In this document: positions 16,917-25,946 of the stretch, piece by piece
Position numbering within the stretch: position 1 is the stretch's first letter
Layout of the letters: the number at the start of each line of letters is the position of its first letter
Origin: an uncultured Armatimonadota bacterium
GTDB lineage: Bacteria > Armatimonadota > Fimbriimonadia > Fimbriimonadales > Fimbriimonadaceae
Reading direction: 5' to 3'
Assembly: GCA_903833215.1 (NCBI GenBank)
Contig: CAILEM010000012.1
Span: 24,771-88,770, forward strand
Length of the DNA: 64,000 nt
Position numbers and translations under genes: made by a program
Notes under the pieces: model-generated
Databases searched by the model: none
Seen by the model: the letters and a program-made list of their open reading frames with translations, nothing else
What the model was told of the DNA's origin: nothing

Positions 16917-18653
16917 ATGGCTAACCTTACCGCCGAGGCTTTTGAAGATGGGATCGAACTGCAGATTGGCTTGCTGGAAGCCTTCATTCCGGACAACCTT
17001 GCAAGTTGGCAAGCTTATCCATTCCTGCCGTTAAAGCCCTCTGGCGACGAGGAGATGCGCACGTTTCGGACGATCCTTCTTGAGAATCCGTACCTACGCG
17101 TAACGATTCTGCCCGGCCTGGGTGGCCGGATCATCAGCATCATCGACAAAAGAAGTGGTCAAGAGATTTTGCGGCGACACCCGATGCTCGAACCCCAGCT
17201 CGGCGGCAAGCGCGGCGCTTTCGTCCGCGAGGGTGTTCAGCTTCTTCTGGACGGCCAGGAGCGTTTGAATTCTCTCGGCAATGTTAGTAGCCAATTTGAC
17301 CAGCCTGCCGAAGAAGAATCCGAAGCCGCGGTATGGCTTGCCGAGACCTTCACCGGAACCGGTTTGGCGTTTCATCAGCGCCTCAGCGTGCCACCCGATA
17401 GAGCGGAGATTCGCATCGAGGTTCGCGTTTCGAATCGGTCGCTCCGGTCTGAAATCTACAACGGCGGATTGAGCCTCTACCTTGGGGCGGGCAGCTTTGA
17501 TGGGTCGGTTTTCTATAGCGATGAGCGTGATGCTGGAATCGCCTTCATTTCCGAGGATCAGCTTTTTGAAGGTTCGAGGCTTGCGGATGGCGTCCTTCAG
17601 GTATCGCGTTTTTGCTCCCCCAAATTGTTGGCCCCTCGGCAGACGGACAATTGGAGCGTGACGCTCGTTCCGCTCTCGGGATTGACTGGCTGCGTAGGGG
17701 GCTCGCGTGAAGCCGCCGCTGCCATCGTTGACCAAACCTTGAAAGTTCAGGTGACCGAGCAGCGGCTTGGACATAAGCTACTTATGCTTACCGAGGATGG
17801 CCAAACCCTTGAGGCGGTTGTCGACCTGTATCCCGAGCATCTGCTTGAAATCCCCCTTGAAGGGCTTAAACCGATTGAGTTCGTGCTCCGTGATCGCAGC
17901 AAAGCGGAGATCCTCCGTGTCGGGGCGTCTATGCAATCCTGGGGCCCAACGGGGTCGGGTGCGACTGAGTCGGTGGACGTGCTTGAAATATCTGGACTTT
18001 CCACTTCCACATCAGAGGTCGACCTTAAGCGTGCAACATTCGACATTGGCAAGCGTCACCTTGCCCACACCCTTTTGGGGATGCGGGCTCTTGCCCAACA
18101 GCGAAATGCTGATGCAGGCCTTGCCTTTGAGCATGCACTTGGCTTCAACGCCGATGACCCACTGCTATGGTGGGCCAAAGCTGTTGCCGCTCGGCTTGAT
18201 GGGCAAGATAACCAAGACGAGCTACTTAACGCTCACTTCCTTGCTCCCCTCGAGCCCGCGCTCCGCGCCGAGAGTTTTCTGAGTCAGCCGATCAACACCG
18301 ACCCCGAGCCCAATCGACTCCTCGTCGCCCTCGAAGAGAACCCCGAAGAGTTCATCGACGTCGCGTGCCTTCTCATCGAATCCGGCCTCTTCGACCAAGC
18401 CGTGCGGTGGATTGACGAAGCGATTCGTCACCGCGACCTGCCGATGCTGCGGTACTTGATGGCCTACTGCTTCCTCATCAAAACCCCTCACAACGCCGAG
18501 GCCTTCGACCACATGCGAACCGCCGCCAAATCCCCCATCGCTCCCCCGTTCCCTTTCCGAGAAGTCGAGAAACAAGCGATCCAACGACTCACCGAAACCT
18601 TCCCCACCGACCGAAATCTAGCCACCTTCGCGAGCTACATAGCCGCTCGGTAA
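16917..18653 (+). CDS. DUF5107-type protein with TPR-like tail
   Basis: A 578-residue protein with the DUF5107 pattern: NPYLRVTILPGLGGRIISIIDKRSG near residue 60, then FVREGVQLLLDG and a long beta-rich part resembling the galactose-mutarotase fold. The last 200 residues are helical repeats (GMRALAQQRNADAGLAFEHAL, then FDQAVRWIDEAI). Typical members exceed 1000 residues, so this is a short form. No signal peptide is seen, so it is probably cytoplasmic. A role in carbohydrate binding or processing is inferred from the fold only. It is monocistronic and followed by a repeat-rich region. Confidence 0.75.
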   Translation: MANLTAEAFEDGIELQIGLLEAFIPDNLASWQAYPFLPLKPSGDEEMRTFRTILLENPYLRVTILPGLGGRIISIIDKRSGQEILRRHPMLEPQLGGKRGAFVREGVQLLLDGQERLNSLGNVSSQFDQPAEEESEAAVWLAETFTGTGLAFHQRLSVPPDRAEIRIEVRVSNRSLRSEIYNGGLSLYLGAGSFDGSVFYSDERDAGIAFISEDQLFEGSRLADGVLQVSRFCSPKLLAPRQTDNWSVTLVPLSGLTGCVGGSREAAAAIVDQTLKVQVTEQRLGHKLLMLTEDGQTLEAVVDLYPEHLLEIPLEGLKPIEFVLRDRSKAEILRVGASMQSWGPTGSGATESVDVLEISGLSTSTSEVDLKRATFDIGKRHLAHTLLGMRALAQQRNADAGLAFEHALGFNADDPLLWWAKAVAARLDGQDNQDELLNAHFLAPLEPALRAESFLSQPINTDPEPNRLLVALEENPEEFIDVACLLIESGLFDQAVRWIDEAIRHRDLPMLRYLMAYCFLIKTPHNAEAFDHMRTAAKSPIAPPFPFREVEKQAIQRLTETFPTDRNLATFASYIAAR

Positions 18654-19376
18654 GCACCAAAGGTGCGCACCAACAATAGCCTAGGGCATCGCCCTAGGAA
18701 CGGTGAACCGCCATGGACAAGGCGAGACCAGCCCTTCCGGTTTGCCAAAGGCAATCGTCTACAAAAAGCGAAGGGTTGGGCCGCCGACGGCCCTACCCTG
18801 GTATCGCGCCCGCAAACGCCACCTATGCCAAAGGCATTGCGTCACCGATCGGTGGGAGTAACTTTGGAAATCGTCAACCGGTTTCTTCTCCCTCGCAGGG
18901 GCAGAAGGCCAGGATTAGGGGTAAGCCATCCCAACGGTCCGGACGCAGGCGGGACAAACCAAATCGCCTTGGGTCCTTCGTGCGAACGCTGTAAGTGTTC
19001 GGTCCCCAAAGCCCAGTGTTGCGTCACCTGCCCGTGGATTACGAGTTCACCGGCGACCGACAAAGAACCCAAATAGGAAAATCCCAACCTTTCCCAGACG
19101 CAACACCTTCAGCGTTGAAGGAGATGCCGCCGATGACCCCAGGGTAGCGCCGTCGACGGCCCAACCCTGGGCTTTGAGGACAAAACACCTTCGGCGTTTT
19201 GGAAAAGCCAGGTCGTCAGCGGCCTGGGTAATTGCAATAAAAGCCGTAACGGACGCTGTCACGAGTCGTTGTTTTAAACATGACTAGTGATGTCATTTAC
19301 GTACGCCATCACTATTTCTAGAGTGCTGACATGAGATCATTGGCAAATCCCCATTTACGAAGATACGAGGTTCATC
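18654..19376. repeat. Repeat-rich intergenic region (copy A of a duplicated block)
   Basis: No real gene. The tract is a string of mini-hairpins such as CCTAGGGC-ATC-GCCCTAGG (18680-18698) and GGGCCG-CCGA-CGGCCC (18778-18793), and recurring GCCAAAGGC and AACACCTTCGGCGTT motifs. The block 18885-19025 reappears nearly unchanged at 20663-20804. A 137-codon frame over 18663-19076 is repeat translation, not a gene. Confidence 0.7.
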
Positions 19377-20003
19377 ATGCCCAATAGACAAGTCCCATTC
19401 AAGCACCCGGGGCGCTGTCGACGCGGCATCACCCTGATTGAAGTTGTGGTGGTGATCACGATCTCGGCGATCCTACTCGCCATCATGTTTGCCCTTTCCG
19501 GACCCATGCGCGAGAAGGCGACAGAGACGGCATGTATCTCCAATTTGAAGCAACTCTATCAGGCGAATATCTTGTATGCCGAAGCGTCCGACTTGGGCAG
19601 TGCTTTCCCAGAACTTCATGGCATGTCTTACGTTCACGGGCTCGAAGCGCAGAAGTTGGCGTTCCCGGACCGCAGTATTTTGTTGTGCGCCAGTGTGCCA
19701 GAGGTATATCGCCGCAAAGATGCCATCTCTTATGCGTCCGCTCTTTGGTTTGATCCCAAGAATGAGAGCGGAGACATTTCGTCATCCAGGTCTCATGTGA
19801 TTGAACGAGAAAAGGAGCAAGGGGCTGCAACGACGATTGTGGAATGCACCGCGCACGACGAGTTCTATTACGCGCCTCAGGAGAAGGATGTCGATAACTA
19901 TGTCGCAAGCCCGTTCAGGGTCTACCTCCACGTTGACGGGTCCGTTGTCGCCCACAGATTCCAAACCTTTCGGGACTTTCCCATTACGGGGGCTACGAAG
20001 TGA
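19377..20003 (+). CDS. Prepilin-type N-terminal methylation protein
   Basis: 208 residues. The prepilin leader is clear: basic segment, then RRG-ITLIEVVVVITISAILLA, with Gly before the cleavage site and Glu at +5. The body follows the pseudopilin-like pattern (SNLKQLYQANILYAEASD), has a small C-terminal domain and ends with HVDGSVVAHRFQTF, close to the family's H-DG tail. It overlaps the following lipoprotein gene by 4 nt, which implies coupled translation. It lies in an island between two blocks of repeats. No assembly machinery is near; partner and role unknown. Confidence 0.8.
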   Translation: MPNRQVPFKHPGRCRRGITLIEVVVVITISAILLAIMFALSGPMREKATETACISNLKQLYQANILYAEASDLGSAFPELHGMSYVHGLEAQKLAFPDRSILLCASVPEVYRRKDAISYASALWFDPKNESGDISSSRSHVIEREKEQGAATTIVECTAHDEFYYAPQEKDVDNYVASPFRVYLHVDGSVVAHRFQTFRDFPITGATK

Positions 20004-20611
20004 CGACACGGTTCGTTTTGCTTGCGTTGAGCGCAGCGACGTGTGTTGGTCTCTTCGGGTGCAATCAGGCCCGAAATGAAGCTCGGGAGCGGTTGAATCT
20101 ACTTACGAAAACGCTCGTCGCGGGCAGGTGGAAGGATCTAGGCCCGTTCATTGCCCCCGCAGATTCTGAGGGATCGGCGATGAACCCTTACGAACTTGCC
20201 CAGTTCCTACAAGAGTACGCCGATTGCGAATCTCGCCACGTAACTCTCCATCCCTACTTCCCAGGCCACATCTCTTCGGCAGATCAGGATTCGCCATCGA
20301 AGGTCTCCGTTTATGTTCGCGCTGACGGTCCGGGTCTTCCTTCCATCACCGTAGCTCTTGTCGCACGCCACGCGGGCGGTGGAGTGTGGCTCATTCGGGA
20401 ACGAGACATAGAAGGAGCTTTTCTTGGCGTGCTTCACCCTGATTTCAACGAGCGGTACAGATGTATGAGGGTCGCATTGTTGAAGACTCATCTCCCCCGC
20501 TACGGAACCCGCGGCCACTACACCACCCCCGATAGGATCGAAGCATTCTTAGATCACAAACTAGAAAGAACCCGCCTCTACTCCGCCGACCCCGACGCCA
20601 ATCCAATCTAG
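20000..20611 (+). CDS. Lipoprotein, unknown function
   Basis: A GTG start overlaps the stop of the pseudopilin gene by 4 nt. The protein begins with a lipoprotein signal (FVLLALSAATCVGLFGC, Cys at 21). The mature domain (about 180 residues) mixes helices (ARERLNLLTKTLVAGRWKDL) and strands (ITVALVARHAGGGVWLIRERDI), as in small nuclear-transport-factor-2-like folds, but that is only a guess. The tight coupling suggests it works with the pseudopilin at the membrane. Confidence 0.65.
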   Translation: MTTRFVLLALSAATCVGLFGCNQARNEARERLNLLTKTLVAGRWKDLGPFIAPADSEGSAMNPYELAQFLQEYADCESRHVTLHPYFPGHISSADQDSPSKVSVYVRADGPGLPSITVALVARHAGGGVWLIRERDIEGAFLGVLHPDFNERYRCMRVALLKTHLPRYGTRGHYTTPDRIEAFLDHKLERTRLYSADPDANPI

Positions 20612-21245
20612 TTTAGGTCCCTACCATCTCGGCTAGGAACATCGAAGACGTGGTACAGGTCCCTTCTCCCCTCGCAGGGGGACAAGGCCAGGATGAGGGG
20701 TAAGCCATCCCAACGGTCCCGACGCAGGCGCGACAAACCAAATCGCCTTGGGTCCTTCGTTCGAACGCTGTAAGTGTTCGGTCCCCAAAGCCCAGTGTTG
20801 CGTCGCAAAGCGAGGCTACGCTGGGATGGCAGACCACGATCCTATCAACGCTGAAAGTGTTGCGTCACCGGCCGGTGGAGTACGCACAAATTGGAGTCCC
20901 TTGTTGAACCAAGTGCAGCCGGTCCCAACCGTTCCCAGACGCAACACCTTCGGCGTTTTGGGAAAGCCAGGTCGCCCTCGTCATAGCCAATTGCATGAAA
21001 TCCCTCAAAAAGGCACTTAGCCATTCGATCATGAACAGTCCTGTCGCGCATCTAGGTCCAGAGTCAGTATCCAATTCCAGGTTGGAAATTCGTTGACGTT
21101 ACGAACATAGATAACCATGACACACGAGGCATTCGGGTTGATGGTCGCGTCGATTTGCTGCGAGGGTATAAGGGGTGGGATGGGTATTTGCCAAGAACAT
21201 GCCTGCATTCCTGACCGGGCGTTTGGAGGCTCTACCTAACTCGCT
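20612..21245. repeat. Repeat-rich intergenic region (copy B)
   Basis: Contains 20663-20804, the second copy of the block at 18885-19025, with only scattered substitutions and one length difference. Further on, AACACCTTCGGCGTTTTG and AAAGCCAGGTCG (about 20946-20975) match about 19186-19215. No gene is supported; short frames here are repeat translations. Confidence 0.7.
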
Positions 21246-21947
21246 ATGTTCGAATACTACTGGTTTGTCGTTGATTGTGCTGACCCTTCAGATGAAGGGT
21301 TACCTTCCACGCGGCACAAGCGGGCAGTTTTCTCCTCTCTCGAACGTACGGTTATTCATTCGAGAGAAGGTGTCTTCGCTGCCCTCTTTCCGACGGATGG
21401 CGAACCACCTGAGGAGCAAGAACGGTTGCTCAACTTCTTCGACTCCCTTGCGGGCGGACGAAAGTGGATTTGTGCGGAGATGCTGTATGGCACCTCGGCG
21501 AACTCTCCTCAATATCGGAAACTACTGGGTAATACGGTCGTCGCTCGTGAGACGCCTAGAGCATGGGACAGTACCGTTGTTCAATGGACCCGAGAGCCTG
21601 GGACTGCCCTTTATCATTGGTATCCGTTTCTAGGGCACGAGTCGACTTGGCTGGCGGCTTTGCCCTTTCCAGTGAACCAAGCGGACAGCATGGGAACCGA
21701 AGGTCAACCAGATCTTCTGGCGGCGGTTCAAGCTTTGGAATCGGAGACTCCCGCCTATTTCGACTCGTTCGAGCTAACGGCGCAAGCGGTTGGTACGAAG
21801 TCAGCAGAATTCCTGTGCCTGACCGGCAGTGCCGAAGCGATAGGTCGGTGCATTGATGCAGGATCCGTCGCCTTCGGTGAGCAGCAGGTGTTCGAGTGTG
21901 ACTGGGCGTCGGTCATGCAGGTTTTTGACGGCGCATGGCCTTTCTAG
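21246..21947 (+). CDS. Hypothetical protein, 233 residues
   Basis: Acidic, soluble-looking protein starting MFEYYWFVVDCADPSDEG. No signal peptide, membrane segment or catalytic motif that I recognise. Trp and Phe are frequent (HWYPFLGHESTWLAALPFP). The composition looks coding rather than accidental. It sits alone between two repeat-rich stretches. Function unknown. Confidence 0.5.
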   Translation: MFEYYWFVVDCADPSDEGLPSTRHKRAVFSSLERTVIHSREGVFAALFPTDGEPPEEQERLLNFFDSLAGGRKWICAEMLYGTSANSPQYRKLLGNTVVARETPRAWDSTVVQWTREPGTALYHWYPFLGHESTWLAALPFPVNQADSMGTEGQPDLLAAVQALESETPAYFDSFELTAQAVGTKSAEFLCLTGSAEAIGRCIDAGSVAFGEQQVFECDWASVMQVFDGAWPF

Positions 21948-22692
21948 ATGCGCAGGTTAGCGGTCTGTTCTTTCCGAATGACACAGGAACCTCCCAACGT
22001 CGCCCTTTCTTTCCATAACATTGAAGAAGAGGGTAGGGTGAGGATGATTTTCGTCCAAAAAAACGGACGGTCCAGACGGGTTCGAAGGGCGTTTCGTTAA
22101 GAGTCAACGTTGGCTGCCTTAACCAAGGTTCCAGCGTTTTCCGGCATTGAGCGGTCCCCGACGGGTTAGTGTAGCGGACTTGCGGCGAAGGACGCGGGTC
22201 GATGGGTGATACCCACCGACAAGATGGGGTGCGCTTACAGCGCTCTTGGGTTTGGTGGTTGCCGTTACCAGGGCGATGCCCTTCGCTACTATGGGGCGCA
22301 CCCTTGGTGCTCTCGGATGGATACGCAGATCGTTTTGATCACCCAGACTCAGCCAGCCGCATTGTTCTGGAAAGGGGGAGACAGCACCCGGGCGGTGTAA
22401 GTGTCCTTTCCAGACATCGAAGAGAACAACGAAGAAATGGAACCGAGAGCCATTCGGAGGGGGAAATCAGACAAAACTGTGATCAAAGGGGCGCGATGGA
22501 TAAGTCATTTTCCTGCGAGGGCTGGTCGATTTTTAGCCTCCAGGCTCCGCTATCGCTTCGGCTGGAGGCATCACCGGTCGAGGTATCTGATCGGTTTTCC
22601 TACCTAAGCAGGTGGTTGGAAGAGCCTCCCGGCTCCACATCGTTCCGGCTGGAGGCATCATCGGGCGAGATGACTGAGCGCACGCCTTCACG
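21948..22692. repeat. Repeat-rich intergenic region before thrC end
   Basis: No gene. Around 22204-22303 is a hairpin cluster: GGGT-GAT-ACCC, arms GGGTGCGC (22227-22234) and GCGCACCC (22296-22303), and AGGGC-GAT-GCCCT (22270-22282). At 22535-22594 and 22623-22680 two related palindromic copies lie in tandem, each with GCCTCC at the left and CTGGAGGCATC at the right. The second copy is 12 nt beyond the thrC stop on the minus strand and may terminate that operon. Confidence 0.6.
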
Positions 22693-23832
22693 CTACACAA
22701 ACGCTTCCAAGTACTTCAAGCCCGACCCGGTGTTGAACAGGACGACGGTGTCGGTCGACGAGAGGAAGCCGGAGTCGCGGAGTTTTTGGGCGGCGGCTAG
22801 GGTGGCGCCGCCTTCGGGGGCCGCGAAGACGCCGGTGGCGGAAGAGAGTTCGCGAGTGGCGGCGACCATCTCGGCGTCGGTGACAGTAATCGCGGTGCCT
22901 CCGGACGCGCGGATGAGGTCGAGCATGATGAAGTCGGCGATCGCCTTGGGCACGCGTAGACCCGACGCGGAGGTGTGCGCGTTCGGGAACTCATCGGCGA
23001 AGCGTTCGCCTTTGGCAAAGGCATTCGCGATCGGTGCGCAACCCTCGGCTTGCACGCTTATCATCTTAGGGCGGTCGGACCCGATCCATCCCATGCGCTC
23101 CATCTCGTCGAACGCTTTCCACATCCCAACGAGCCCGGTGCCACCCCCGGTTGGGTACACGATGGCGTCGGGCAGTCGCCACTGCATCTGCTCGGCCAAC
23201 TCATAGCCCATCGTCTTTTTACCTTCCGCACGATACGGTTCCTTCAACGTGCTGAGGTCGAAGATAGGTGGATTGCTCGGATGGCTGTCGATGAATTTTC
23301 TAACTTCAAGTCCACAAACATTAATCAATCCATCGATGAGGTTGACGTGAGCTCCGAGGTAGTCGCACTCGACGATGAACGCTTTTGGCGTGTCACGGGG
23401 CATGAACACATGCGCCTCTAGACTAGCTTTGGCCGAGTACGCTGCCATGGCTCCGGCCGCATTTCCTGCGCTCGGTGCCGCCACGACTTTGACTCCCAAG
23501 TGCTTCGCCATCGACACAGCAGCACTCATGCCTCGCGCCTTAAAACTCGCGGTTGGGTTCACGCCCTCGTCTTTGACGTACCAGCGCTCGCCAAGACGTG
23601 GGGCGTGGTGAAGGGGAGTGAAACCTTCTCCGAGCGAGATGGCCTCGCATGGGGGCAAAACTTCGCGATAGCGCCACATGGTGGGCTCGCGGTCGGCAAG
23701 GGCTTTGCGGTCAAGGGTACTCGGCGACAGATCGTATTGCGCGAGCAACGGCTTTCCGCAGGTACAGGTGTTGATCACCTGGTTCCAGTCGTAAGTCTTT
23801 CCGCAAAGTGAGCAAGCCAGATGTGTGAGCAC
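22693..23832 (-). CDS. thrC: Threonine synthase
   Basis: A 379-residue fold-type II PLP enzyme converting O-phospho-L-homoserine to threonine. PLP-binding Lys98 is in NPTASFKARG, SAGNAAGA and TGGGTGLVG are the phosphate- and ring-binding loops, and NTGSGLKY closes the site. The N-terminus has two Cys pairs (CSLC at 7-10 and CTC at 23-25) like the small metal-ribbon of some long threonine synthases. The GTG start is 9 bp after dgcN, so it is the last gene of a three-gene unit. A related Thr dehydratase/cysteate synthase role cannot be excluded, but the motifs favour ThrC. Confidence 0.88.
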   Translation of the reverse strand: MLTHLACSLCGKTYDWNQVINTCTCGKPLLAQYDLSPSTLDRKALADREPTMWRYREVLPPCEAISLGEGFTPLHHAPRLGERWYVKDEGVNPTASFKARGMSAAVSMAKHLGVKVVAAPSAGNAAGAMAAYSAKASLEAHVFMPRDTPKAFIVECDYLGAHVNLIDGLINVCGLEVRKFIDSHPSNPPIFDLSTLKEPYRAEGKKTMGYELAEQMQWRLPDAIVYPTGGGTGLVGMWKAFDEMERMGWIGSDRPKMISVQAEGCAPIANAFAKGERFADEFPNAHTSASGLRVPKAIADFIMLDLIRASGGTAITVTDAEMVAATRELSSATGVFAAPEGGATLAAAQKLRDSGFLSSTDTVVLFNTGSGLKYLEAFV

Positions 23833-23841
23833 ACCAGAAAG

Positions 23842-24876
23842 TTACCCGGCGAGAAGGCCGTCGACCAGCCGATCGGGGCCATGGCGAACGGGGTCCACGC
23901 AAGGAAGACCTAATTCCTGTTCAATTTCTTCGCAGGCATCTAGTGCTAGTTGATCGCTGGGTAGATGCGAAGTGTTCAACGCGACACCTACCGTTGTCGG
24001 ATGGGGAAACAGACCGCAGCAGGTGGCAAGGTCTTCGTACAACCGAATGTAGTCTCCAAGGGGAGCAAGAGGCACATGCGGCATTGTCGTCAGATGGGCT
24101 TGACCCGCGCGATGACAGAGCACGAAGTGGGTTGGCATCGATCCGCGTAGCAGGGGCATTGTTGCCGTGCTTGCCGGATGCCCCAGCGCACCCTGACCTT
24201 CTACAATTACAAGCTCTGCGGTTCGATAGCGCAGAACCTCGCGCTCCACCGCTCCCGCCGAAAAATCCACTCGGATCGCATCGAGGGGGATCCCGGCACC
24301 GGTGATGGTGATGCCAATCTGACCGGTCGCGACAAACTCCGCTTGCACTCCACGTTCGCGGGCGACACGATAGATTTCGAGTCCGGCCGTCATCTTGCCA
24401 ACCGCCATATCGGTCCCGATCAACAGAGCGCGGCGATTTTGCAGGTTAGCGGCCGCTCCACTTCCTGGGGCCAAACCTTCGGGTTCCATTCGGATATCCC
24501 AGATCCACTGGCCAGCGGGCACGTTCTTGTATCGAGGACCGACGAGATCGTGAAGCCCGTTGATGATGCTCATTCCCAGTTCAACGGCTCGGTCAATGAC
24601 GGGATACCATGCGGCAGGAATGAGGCCGCCAGGAGGAGCGATTCCGAGGACTAGGACCTGAGCGCCAAGTGCCAAAGCCTGTTCGACTGAGGCAACGATT
24701 GGGCACGAGCGCGGCATTCCTGCCTCCTCGCGCATGTCTTTGCCCGCCGTCTGACTGTCGATCACGCAGGCAATTTCATTGGGCGAGTACCGAATGACGC
24801 CAAAACCCATCTTGCCGCCATAGCTGTGGACGGCCCCTTCCATATAGATAGCGAGCTTTTGGTCTCGCCTAAGCAT
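23842..24876 (-). CDS. dgcN: DUF1611 / D-glutamate N-acetyltransferase family (DgcN)
   Basis: A 344-residue DUF1611 protein. The C-terminal half has a P-loop-like GTDMAVGKMTAGLEI (about residue 173) and VEGQGALGHPA. The family member DgcN acetylates D-glutamate with acetyl-CoA so that the partner DgcA can racemise it. The neighbour directly upstream is the DgcA-type enolase-fold gene, overlapping by 8 nt, which strongly supports this assignment. Product would be N-acetyl-L-Glu, feeding general amino-acid metabolism. Exact substrate could differ (other D-amino acids). Confidence 0.82.
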   Translation of the reverse strand: MLRRDQKLAIYMEGAVHSYGGKMGFGVIRYSPNEIACVIDSQTAGKDMREEAGMPRSCPIVASVEQALALGAQVLVLGIAPPGGLIPAAWYPVIDRAVELGMSIINGLHDLVGPRYKNVPAGQWIWDIRMEPEGLAPGSGAAANLQNRRALLIGTDMAVGKMTAGLEIYRVARERGVQAEFVATGQIGITITGAGIPLDAIRVDFSAGAVEREVLRYRTAELVIVEGQGALGHPASTATMPLLRGSMPTHFVLCHRAGQAHLTTMPHVPLAPLGDYIRLYEDLATCCGLFPHPTTVGVALNTSHLPSDQLALDACEEIEQELGLPCVDPVRHGPDRLVDGLLAG

Positions 24877-25903
24877 TCAGGACAGCTCCGTGTCCTGGGT
24901 TGTCAGTGGGAACGATCACGCCATTGACAATCGGGGCGCCGGAAGCTGGATCTGGACTGAGGTTCAGGTGGCTGTCGAGATCGATGTAGTCAAACAGGCC
25001 ACCAATGGCGGCTCCAGCCGCGATCGCAATACTGGTCTCGCTCATGCAACCAATCATCGTCTGTAGGCCACAAGCTCTCGCCGTTGCCGCAATGCGGATG
25101 GCTTCGGTAATTCCGCCGCACTTCATCAGCTTGAGATTGATTCCATCCGCTCTGTCCGCAACCGTAAGCACGTCGGGGGCAAATCGGATCGTCTCATCGA
25201 TGAAGATGGGGAGGGGCCGGTTGGTAAAAATGTCCGGGAGTCCGTCTTCTTGCCCCTCGGCAAGCGGTTGCTCAACGTAGTCGACACCCTGATCGGCGAG
25301 CCATGCGCACATCGAGATCGCCTCTGAGACGGTCCATCCCCCGTTGGCATCGACGCGGAGATTGGCTCCAAACGGCTTTGCAGCAGAGGCAGCAGCAAGG
25401 AAGTGCTCCTTATCGTGATCACGACCCTCAGGAGAGCCAAGCTTGATCTTGAGGCATTTGGCACCGGTGGAGCTAAGAATGGCGGGCACACGCTCTTTGG
25501 TGACTTCGGGAGGGTTGATGCCGATCGTGACGCTGGTCGGATGCTCCGACTTAGGCAAGCCCAGCATCTTGTACAGCGGCATATTTGCCTTTTTGGCGAG
25601 CAGATCCCACAGGGCGATATCCAACGCCGCCATGGCGGGAGGGTCAATGTACGCCCGGCGCATTCGGATGTAGTTTTCGTAGGGATTCGCGGAGATATCT
25701 TCGGTGGCAAACGCTTCGAGTTGCTCTTGGCCACGTTCTGCGGTCCATGCCGAGCCGGTCGCCGGCGACAGCTCGCCGATGCCGGTATGCGTCCCATCTG
25801 TCACGGAAACAAAGAGGTTTTCCGACGACGTCATCACCCCGCGACTGATCATCAACGGGTAGAGCTTCTGAATCTGCAGGGTTTGAAAAGAGACGCGAAT
25901 CAC
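24869..25903 (-). CDS. dgcA: Enolase-superfamily N-acetyl-D-Glu racemase / dipeptide epimerase
   Basis: A 344-residue member of the mandelate racemase/muconate lactonizing subgroup. Catalytic Lys pair K152-x-K154 (LKIKLGSP), metal ligands D185 (RVDANGGW), E211 (VEQPL) and D236 (IDETIR), and the opposite-face Lys in NLKLMKCGG (258-261) are all present. This layout is that of dipeptide epimerases, of which DgcA is a branch. The overlap with dgcN points to N-acetyl-D-glutamate as substrate; an L-Ala-D/L-Glu epimerase for peptidoglycan peptides is the alternative. It starts at GTG; a hairpin separates it from msrA. Confidence 0.82.
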   Translation of the reverse strand: MIRVSFQTLQIQKLYPLMISRGVMTSSENLFVSVTDGTHTGIGELSPATGSAWTAERGQEQLEAFATEDISANPYENYIRMRRAYIDPPAMAALDIALWDLLAKKANMPLYKMLGLPKSEHPTSVTIGINPPEVTKERVPAILSSTGAKCLKIKLGSPEGRDHDKEHFLAAASAAKPFGANLRVDANGGWTVSEAISMCAWLADQGVDYVEQPLAEGQEDGLPDIFTNRPLPIFIDETIRFAPDVLTVADRADGINLKLMKCGGITEAIRIAATARACGLQTMIGCMSETSIAIAAGAAIGGLFDYIDLDSHLNLSPDPASGAPIVNGVIVPTDNPGHGAVLNA

Positions 25904-25911
25904 GCAAGAAG

Positions 25912-25940
25912 ACTACCCCGCCAACCTATGACGGGGTAGT
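25912..25940 (-). terminator. Hairpin between msrA and dgcA
   Basis: ACTACCCCG (25912-25920) and CGGGGTAGT (25932-25940) form a perfect 9-bp stem with an 11-nt loop, 6 nt after the msrA stop on the minus strand. The following minus-strand bases include CTTCTT. It probably separates the two three-gene units, at least partly. Confidence 0.55.
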
Positions 25941-25946
25941 AGCGAT

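Noticed and set aside
18663..19076. Open frame of 137 codons after the DUF5107 gene
   Set aside because: It consists of translated mini-hairpin repeats; the same block recurs at 20663-20804 in a different reading context, and there is no ribosome site.
18654..22692. CRISPR array
   Set aside because: The repeats are irregular in length and spacing, palindromic, and lack uniform spacers; no cas genes are present.
22202..23206. 334-codon frame on the plus strand
   Set aside because: It runs antisense over the end of thrC and through a repeat-rich region; composition is unlike the neighbours and thrC is clearly the real gene.
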